From Astragalus membranaceus (Eukaryota; Streptophyta; Magnoliopsida; Fabales; Fabaceae): a stretch of 64,000 bases of DNA. The translations under genes and the position numbers were made by a program. A model generated the notes under the pieces. That model saw nothing but the letters and a program-made list of their open reading frames with translations, was not told the origin of the DNA and did no database searches. Of the stretch, positions 56,985-64,000 are shown one piece after another. How positions within the stretch are numbered: the stretch's first letter is position 1; the number at the start of each line of letters is the position of its first letter. The DNA is taken from positions 104,876,442 to 104,940,441 of the forward strand of contig CM076846.1 in NCBI GenBank assembly GCA_039519185.1, given 5' to 3'.

Positions 56985-57227
56985 GTTCAGCTAGCCATAT
57001 GTTGTCAAGGTTGGTATATCTTATGTAACAGTATTATCAGTTATGACTTTTTTTGGGTCCTCATTCCTCATCTTATGTAGTAGTATTATTAGCTTCCATA
57101 TTTTGGATATGCTAGAGCTGATAGAAAAGTCTGTTTGTAACTTTGATTACTATTAGAAATAGTATGTTAATGAAGATGTTGTAATTTTTGATTTTTGACA
57201 TTCATATTTTGGTACATGATCATTTAT
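56985..57227 (+). repeat. 243-bp direct duplication, copy 1
   Basis: The segment beginning GTTCAGCTAGCCATATG is repeated, apparently without change, at 57634-57876. Copies are 649 bp apart, start to start. A shorter repeat (ATAATATTATATTATATC) also occurs twice between them. Confidence 0.92.
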
Positions 57228-57633
57228 AGAATAATATTATATTATATCTTGTTCTCAGCTTCTGTTACAGTAAAAAAGGAAAGATAAGAGGTCTTCTATA
57301 ATGCTTCTTTTTTATAGAATAATATTATATTATATCTTGTTCTCAGCTTCATGAGAAAGATCTATGTTTATTTTAACTAACAAGCAGTAACTGGGAATCT
57401 GCTTTTTGGAACACTAACAGGGTATGAAGCCTCTCAAGTAGAAACTCTCACATTTTCATTACTCGTGCAGGTAAATTCTGTTCTGACTTCTGCTCAGTGC
57501 TCACTATATACCACAAATTGGAATCACCAGTTTTGTGTATAATTATGGAATAAAGAAGAAAAGACAAAAGCTTCACTATCCACAGAAATCAGTCTAAGAA
57601 TGGATATTAATAGATTTTTAGTACTTTATTTGT

Positions 57634-57876
57634 GTTCAGCTAGCCATATGTTGTCAAGGTTGGTATATCTTATGTAACAGTATTATCAGTTATGACTTTT
57701 TTTGGGTCCTCATTCCTCATCTTATGTAGTAGTATTATTAGCTTCCATATTTTGGATATGCTAGAGCTGATAGAAAAGTCTGTTTGTAACTTTGATTACT
57801 ATTAGAAATAGTATGTTAATGAAGATGTTGTAATTTTTGATTTTTGACATTCATATTTTGGTACATGATCATTTAT
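57634..57876 (+). repeat. 243-bp direct duplication, copy 2
   Basis: Second copy of 56985-57227, inside the CACTA element. The near identity indicates a recent event. Confidence 0.92.
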
Positions 57877-57977
57877 GTAATTTTTGGAAGTTCATATTAG
57901 AAATAGTATGTTAATGAAGCTGGGAGTAAGGAATTGGTAATAGGGAAATAATAATTTTTTTTTTTAAAATTTGGCAT

Positions 57978-58262
57978 AGGTAGCGCTTTCTGTAAAAAGC
58001 GCTACTTATGGTCTAGGCGCATCTAGGCATAAGTAGCGCTTTTTACAGTAAGCGCTACCTTTTCTTAAGTCCATGAGGAGCGCTTTTTACGGTAAGCGCT
58101 CCTTATTGTCTTAGCGCGCCTAGAAATAAGGAGCGCTTGTAATAAAAAGCGCTCCTCTTGCCTGTTTTTTGGGAGCGCTTTTCGAGCGCTACCTTTGGGT
58201 GATTTGCAACAGGAGCGCTAGCTTTAGGAGCGCTCGAAAGCGCTCCCTATGGCCTAAAAAAA
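57978..58262. repeat. right subterminal AGCGCT array
   Basis: Units such as TAGCGCTTTTTACAGTAAGC and GAGCGCTTTTTACGGTAAGC use the same AGCGCT arms as the left array with different loop and spacer sequence. Confidence 0.9.
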
Positions 58263-58292
58263 GCGCTCCCAATGCTTAAATCTGTTGTAGTG

Positions 58293-59796
58293 TAGATCCG
58301 TAACAATTGCAAAGGTACATTAAAAAGTAATGATTCCAAAAGCTACATTAAAAAAGTAATGAAACTTAATGAAAATGAGTGACATTTACTGTTGTACTTT
58401 GGTAACTTCATAACTTCATATCAATTTCGTAACTAAAACCGTTATGTATCTTTATTTCTTTTTTGCAGTCATTTTATATGTCAATATTAATGATTTGGTG
58501 TATTTCATTGAGCTTCACAAGTTTAGTTACTACGAGCTTTTATGTTTTCCAAATACATTATGACATAGTTGGTTAGGATGTGGGATTGTTTCTGAATGTT
58601 TGAATAAATATAATGACCAATCTTTTATTCATAAAAAAGTAAGGAACAAGGTTTGGTGTTTAGGCGCAAAAATGTCTGTCTAAATTGAGGATACTTTTGT
58701 AATTACGATTTTATTAAGGTTATCTCTTATTTTTTAGTTATAAAAGTACGACACGAAGTCTGCCAAAATAGTAAGCCAAATTGTCATTTGGGCAGAAAAA
58801 GTCCGCCAAAATGGAAGGTAATTTGGTCAATTAAAATTTTGTCAATATAATTGTCTGCCACATTGCATTTATTTTTGAGCCACACTATACAATTTCCAAT
58901 ACAAGCTTTAATTGTGATTATTTTGCTTCCCATTGCAATCCCTAATTGCAACTATTCAACTCCTTTACCGTGGAAGTTTAAATTTTGTCATTTGTTTCGG
59001 AGGCATCCATTCGCATTCAATTGATGACATCAAATTCGAAAATTTTAGCATTAAATTATGGGCAATATTAATAGATGTGTAACATTAACATTGATTAATT
59101 CATGGACTTAGAGCATTGAACAAGTGGAAGACTAAGGGGCGTGGATGGTCAGGGGGAAAGGCACTCCATTTGCATTCGATTTAGGGAATGAAAATCAAAA
59201 CATTGAGCATTGAACCATTGGGTGCATTAAGAGGCGTCTAGGGTGAAGGGAGAAGGGTATCATTGCGCAATCAATTAAGTGCATGAAAGTCGATACATTG
59301 AGGATTGAACCATTGGGAAGATTAAGAGGCGTTCAGGGTGAATGGAAAAGGGCAGCATTGAGTTCCAATTGAGTGGAAGATTAAGAGGCGTGGGGAATTG
59401 AGTTTGAACTTAATGGTTTAATCATGATTGTAGTGGGAATTGAAATATGATATCATTGACTAATTCATGAACTTGGAGCATTGAACCCAAAGGAAGTTTA
59501 AAAGGATTGGGAGGTCAAGGTAGGGGGTTGAGATTCGAATTTCATTGAGTTGTGTGGGGAATTGAATTTGAATTTATTTCATTAATCATGATCGTAGGGG
59601 TTGAGATTCAAATTTTGATGAGTCACTAGAAGATGAAGAGGCAGCGAAGGTGGAGGCAAAAGGGAAAAAACATTGTTATAAACACAAAGGTACTATGTGA
59701 CCAAACCCACATGTGATTCAACACGACCATCTGGTGCAAGTACCGTCTATTGATTTAACCATACTTCACAGAGTTGACAGAAATGGCTTCAAGATA
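58293..59796 (+). other. intergenic with degenerate ~100-bp repeats
   Basis: 58670-58850 has GTCTGCCAAAAT-type phrases also seen near 52575. 59100-59650 contains at least five loosely repeated segments with GAACCATTGGG and AAGATTAAGAGGCG. No gene is recognised. Confidence 0.5.
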
Positions 59797-60724
59797 TCTT
59801 TTATATATAAAAGTAAGATACATTAATTAGATAATGACGCTAAGAGTTCCGTCATTCTAATTTTGCAACTTTGTAGAAGTCGACCTTGGAATGGTATAGT
59901 TTTTTCAAAACGATAATTGGTTTAGATGTGTGCATATGTTATTGCTATGTGTTTAATGAAGAGTTTTTTTTAATTGATTGATAGAACAAGGAGCGGTAAA
60001 TTTTTTATCTATGCTGACTTACTTGCTTTAGATATGTGCATATTTTATTGCTATGTGCCTATAATGAAACTAAATTTTTTTATCAATGCTGACTTACTTA
60101 AAGTTGTTTAATACAAGGAGCAGTAAGCATCTAACTTGATACATTTCATAAGGGCCCCATGAGCGAGAAATGTTTCCTTATAGAGACTGGATGAGAGAGA
60201 AAATCCTTTGCAGTCATTTCAGAAACATGGACGAGGACCATGTTCCCGTGTAGATAGGAGCATCGAAGGAAAACTTCTCATGATGGGGATAAAGGGCGGA
60301 GAGAATTTTGGGGGACAGGACCTACCATACTTCTGAGGGGACAAATTAGGGGGGGGGGGAGGGGATTTCCCAAAGTGGGAATCGAAAGAGGGGATAGACA
60401 AAAGTTTGTGGGACGGGGATAACGACCAATTTTTAACGTATAACTGTGTGACAACCATTGTTAGTTATATCAATTGTTATTTATTTTATACAATTGTATC
60501 TTATATAAAAATAAAACAAGCAACAATTGTATATTTTTGTAGTCTTTTGAGATTGTTTTATAATTCTCCTATAATCGTTTGTTGATGAATTATGTTATAT
60601 ACAATTTTCTCAAAGTACCAAAACTACAGCTCTTTTGGCAAACATCGTATAATTTTTTGAAAAAAAGAATAGTTTTATTGTCCTCAACACTTTTTCCCCG
60701 TGCATCGCACGGGCAATGGTCTAG
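59797..60724 (+). mobile_element. Helitron-like non-autonomous element
   Basis: The 3' end has hairpin CCCGTGCATCGCACGGG (60697-60713), 7 nt spacer, then CTAG (60721-60724) followed by T, as Helitron 3' termini do. A candidate 5' end is TCTTTTATATATAAAAG at 59797, preceded by A. The 3' end is well supported. The 5' end is inferred. No Rep/helicase is present. The interior has a G-rich stretch near 60350. Confidence 0.6.
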
Positions 60725-61257
60725 TTTATTTATAAAGTAAATTGATAAAGAAACATCAACAGTATGTTGGGTCGGAGAGAGAAGAGGGTAAGAATAGAAA
60801 AAAGAAAACAAAATCCCAAGTAAATAGTTAAGTTGACGAGTTAAGGGACTCCAAAGAGGTATAAGAAGGAGATCCAAGCTTCAGATCCTCGAAACTAACA
60901 TTTTCTCCACCGCTCTAACAATGTAAAACTAACCTCGCTTATAATAAAAGAAAGAAGAAAAAAAGAATTTTTTTTTGAAGTATGGTTGAATAATCTTGTG
61001 AATGGTCAAAAGAAAGAATGATTTTTATTCCCACTCCATTAGGTTATTCACACCCTCTTTCCCTTTCATTTACTAGATTATCCTTATTGTTTTGTTAAAG
61101 AGGTAAACGGAATTCTCTGTAAGTATAGTGAACAAAATTCATTATAGTTGTAGTTGACTTAGTTAATTGTAAACTGAGTTCACTATAACTACGGTAAACT
61201 AAGTTTACTATAATTATAGTGATGTCAATTGTTTTATGGTTGTTTTTAACAAAAATA
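60725..61257 (+). other. intergenic, nothing recognised
   Basis: AT-rich. 61120-61225 holds several short ACTATAAT/ATTATAGT inverted repeats. No coding region is seen. Confidence 0.4.
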
Positions 61258-62492
61258 CACTAGTGCAAAATTAGGTTTAAAAAACACTATTTTGAATCGG
61301 TTGTTTGGATAAACGATTCCAAATGTGGACATGGTGGCATCTTTGCAATTAAATGGAGTTGTGTCAGATTTTTTTAGATATTAGGAATCGGTTGTTTAAA
61401 CAACCGATTAGATAGGTGCCCATTTAGACATTTTGAATCGATTTAGTGAACAACCGATTCGGAATATGTACATTCAGAATCGGTTCTTTAAACAACCGAT
61501 TCAGAAAGTCTGTTTCATTACTAAAAATTTTAACGATCCCTTGTTTTTCAGTTTCCCTCTCACATTTCCCTCATCCCTCTCAAACCCTACCTAGCTATGA
61601 ATCCCCATTTCAGTTTCCCCCTTCGCTCTCCCTCATCGCTCTCTCGCATCTCTTCACTCTCTCGCACCCCTCTCAGCATCTCACGCCGTATTCTCTTCCA
61701 TCTATCTTCTAACTAAACCCTAAAAGACACCGCAAATTCAAAAATGTGTTCATCTTAGCTTTCGCTCGTCCCTTTGATTCAGAAACAGCATCGCTGGTTG
61801 GAGGTCGCTCATCCCACGATTTTTGTTTGTCTGGTCGCTAGCCGCCATGGTTCGTCGCTCATCCTCCATCTTCTGTTTGTTGCTCATCCTCCATCTTCTG
61901 TTTGTCGCTCGTCGCCGCTGTTCTCCTCACCATCAGTAACTCATTCAATCCCTCTCTTCCCCTCTCTCAATTTCATTTTTTCATTTGAATGTAGCGACAA
62001 CACTTTTTCATTGATATTTTTGTTGTGTTGCTGTCTCACATTTTTGTTTTCTGGTGGTTTTATTTTCAAATAGATTAGATTAAGGTTATGGAATTGTTAT
62101 CTGAAATTTGGGGTTTGAATGCCATGCTTCAGCTACTGGATTTGAAGAGTCTGCGTATGTGTTGCGGTGTTGCGAAGTATTTGACCACTGACCTTTCTTA
62201 TTGAAGGTTTTGTTGAAGGTTTGTATTTATTCTTTTAGTATTTGATTCTGCCTTCTTATTGTATTGTATATAAAATCTATGTGCTTCAAGTATCTGATTC
62301 TGCCTTATTGTATCTGATTATTTATTGACATGGAAAATGTGCTTTTATATTGCTCTCAATGAAAATTATATGATAATATTTTTGTTATCAAGATCATTAT
62401 TTTTTTCCAATTTTAGTGAGAAAGATTGTAATAATTGTTTATTTATGTCAAATGTTAATAAGTGTTAGGTATTCTATGATAATTCCGATGTT
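61258..62492 (+). mobile_element. CACTA-type left terminus and presumed interior
   Basis: It starts CACTAGTGCAAAATTAGG, a plant CACTA terminal form. 61290-61510 carries repeated AATCGGTTG...CAACCGATT inverted units. Downstream (61550-62080) is CT-rich, 5'-UTR-like sequence and a hydrophobic open frame (61774-62073) that I do not recognise. No right terminus is visible, so the end coordinate is nominal. Confidence 0.55.
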
Positions 62493-62751
62493 TGTAACAC
62501 CCCAAATTCTTCATCCTATTATTATTTTTATTATTTTACATGTATGTATGTTATAGATTCTATATAGATATTTAAGTATACGTTTGGTTGGTAATTTGTG
62601 AAGAACTAATTGCATTTTAATTACTTCTAAGTATTTCCTTATACTAAATTACTGTATAAATAATTATCTTGATATATTATTAGCATCATGGAATTAGTTA
62701 TTTTTATATATGAAAGTGTGGAAAGGAGTTGGAGTTTTTTTTAAAAGAATA
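62493..62751 (+). repeat. start of a chromovirus-like LTR, interrupted
   Basis: It begins TGTAACACCCCAAATTC, like the start of the solo LTR at 48071 (TGTAACGCCCCAAAATTT). It is cut by the Tat-like LTR at 62752 and its other end is not seen. Confidence 0.5.
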
Positions 62752-63095
62752 TGTTCTCTACCGTACCTCTGGACGGGTATCCGATGCTAGACACCAAGTC
62801 CGATCCGAGATAATTGGTAGTCGCGTTCCTGGTCAGTCTGACTTTGACTCCGATCCGGGGTGGTCGGTACCTGCAATGACACTCCGACGCTCAAGTCAGC
62901 GGGTGAGCTAATTGCAAGTTAGGTGAATGGAAAGTGTGTACCTTTAAGGCTAGCATTGAATGCTTATTTATAGGTTTTTGGGACAAAAAGGGGACCATTG
63001 GATCTAGGTCTTAGATCTCCACCGTTGACTGATGGATTTGGCCTTTGGTGTTTGGGCCTTAGGCAGATTGGCCACTGAAGGCCCAATCTGTAACA
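62752..63095 (-). repeat. 3' LTR of the second Tat-like element
   Basis: 344 bp with the conserved block ACTCCGACGCTCAAGTCAGC, also present in the outer Tat-like LTRs as ACTCCGACGCTCAAGTTAG. The two families are related but distinct. Confidence 0.8.
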
Positions 63096-63484
63096 GTTGC
63101 CCCCCAAGTCGGGCCGTCTTGGGGCGGGCTAGACTTGTTTTTAGAAGACCGTGTTGAGCTTTCAAGGCGGCTGGGCTTTTACTTCTGCTCGCGTTTTGCC
63201 CCCAGCCTCCAAGCGTGAGGGACTCAGACTCAGGCCTTGCCGGTTTTCCGACGGTCGAGTTTAGAATCTCCTCTAGTGGTCGAAGGGCGAGCTTCCGAGA
63301 CCGGGGTGGGCCGAGTGACTCGAGGTGTTTCATTCACAGCGACGCATTGATTCCCATGCCTGTCATTGATGTCATTCGAGGGTGATTGGAGTAATGATGG
63401 CGCTTTGATCGACGCGCCTACCATAGGGGCTAGTGATGGGTCGCGTAGCTTAGGCCCAGACCCACTTTGAGGCCCTCAGTTCCC

Positions 63485-63492
63485 TATAAATA
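63485..63492 (+). promoter_or_regulatory. antisense TATA box in the 3' region of the second Tat-like element
   Basis: CCCTATAAATATGGG is followed by an untranslated-leader-like stretch and CTTGTAAGGTTAGT, a possible donor near 63655. The direction is opposite to the retrotransposon genes. Confidence 0.45.
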
Positions 63493-64000
63493 TGGGAGGG
63501 GACCTCCATCACTTGCACTGATTTCTGAGAATTGCTCTGACCTCCGATAGTAATCTCGTCTCTTAGCGTTTCATTTCAGGGTTCCGCGGCGAGTCTCAGC
63601 GAGATCGTTGAAGTACGTGATCAAATTTAAGTGTCGGCGAGCTTCCCATCTTGTAAGGTTAGTCCCCTTCTTTTATTTGTCCGCTTCTTGCTTTAGACTA
63701 TAGTCCAGGCCTCTTAGAACCCGTATTTATTAATACAGAGTGGGGGTCGTCAGGTCGGGTTCCGACTTGGTTGTGGACCCACTGTTTAGAATCAACTTGA
63801 CTCGGCAAGCCCCCATTTCTGCAGGTCCGATTTTGCGAGGACAAAACAAACCTGTCGGTCGAAGTACGTGCTGGTGCCCCCGGGTCGGTTGGTCCCGAGG
63901 TTCAGGAAAGCCTGGGTTCCGCCCCCATCCCCTTTCACCGCTTTTCAGCAAGAGGCATTGGGGATTCTGAACATCGCCCCCTTCCAGCTTCATCCCAACG

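Larger units (their letters stand above)
54441..58292. mobile_element. Pack-CACTA element, 3852 bp, carrying gene fragments
   Basis: The left end is CACTACGCCAAAAACACC and the right end TGTTGTAGTG (CACTACAACA inverted), flanked by 3-bp duplication TAG (54438-54440, 58293-58295). Subterminal arrays of AGCGCT palindromes are at 54468-54745 and 57978-58262. There is no transposase. The interior has a CT-rich leader-like stretch (54780-55030), arginyl-tRNA synthetase exons and an internal 243-bp duplication. The TIR match is short (CACTAC), so the call rests on the ends, TSD and arrays together. Confidence 0.8.
62752..64000 (-). mobile_element. second Tat-like LTR retrotransposon, 3' end only (runs off window)
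   Basis: The LTR at 62752-63095 (TGTTCTCTACCGTACC to CTGTAACA on plus) has GGTACCTGCAATGACACTCC and a minus-strand TATA box (CCTATAAATAAGC). It is followed by the polypurine tract GACTTGGGGGGCAAC (minus). 63110-64000 is then internal 3' sequence. It contains a plus-strand, antisense TATA box at 63485-63492 and an unrecognised plus-strand open frame (63740-63970). Confidence 0.75.

Noticed and set aside
1..64000. tRNA or rRNA genes
   Set aside because: No cloverleaf-compatible or rRNA sequence was recognised; matches to tRNA ends are primer-binding sites.

Overview
This window is plant nuclear DNA, most likely from a legume with a large, repeat-rich genome. The evidence is nested Ogre/Tat-type Ty3-gypsy elements with 3.5-kb LTRs, spliceosomal introns in gene fragments, CACTA, hAT and Helitron ends, and a LINE tail. 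No complete host gene is present. What remains of host genes is fragments: one exon resembling the C-terminus of a two-pore channel (TPC1), the first two exons of a cinnamoyl-CoA-reductase-like gene, and two arginyl-tRNA-synthetase exons carried inside a CACTA transposon. Family names come from recognising motifs, not from database searches.

Layout. 1-2378: gene fragments, a SINE-like remnant and a CACTA terminus. 2621-3083: the truncated reductase gene (minus strand). 4152-52559: a four-layer nest of LTR retrotransposons, all read on the minus strand. The outermost is a Tat-like element with a gag but no pol. Ogre-1 (5792-46692, target-site duplication GGTAT) lies inside it. A short Athila-like element with one LTR (21820-43222, TSD CTGTC) lies 4 bp inside the 5' LTR of Ogre-1. 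Ogre-2 (23247-42696, TSD CTAGT) lies inside that LTR. A 2.5-kb solo LTR (48071-50559, TSD GGCCT) separately interrupts the Tat-like element. 52560-64000: a 5'-truncated LINE, a hAT MITE, a Pack-CACTA of 3.85 kb, a Helitron-like element, another CACTA end, a chromovirus-like LTR start, and the 3' end of a second Tat-like element that runs off the window.

Both Ogres share one plan. On the minus strand it is: 5' LTR, tRNA primer site, leader, ORF1 (a separate protein with a coiled-coil C-terminal half), gag-protease with a C-terminal G-patch, a small intron of about 200 bp, then RT, a degenerate RNase H, a second archaeal-type RNase H, integrase, 3' UTR, polypurine tract and 3' LTR. The gag-pro stop codon lies inside the 5' splice site, and splicing joins gag-pro to pol in frame. 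Ogre-2 has no visible coding lesion and near-identical LTRs, so it is young. Ogre-1 has three nonsense codons and two frameshifts.

The most interesting unexplained structures are non-coding and present in both Ogres: (1) two tandem hairpins just after the pol stop whose stems change in a compensatory way between copies; (2) inverted-repeat arms that bracket ORF1, each pair matching within its own element; (3) an intron with a block as conserved as coding sequence.
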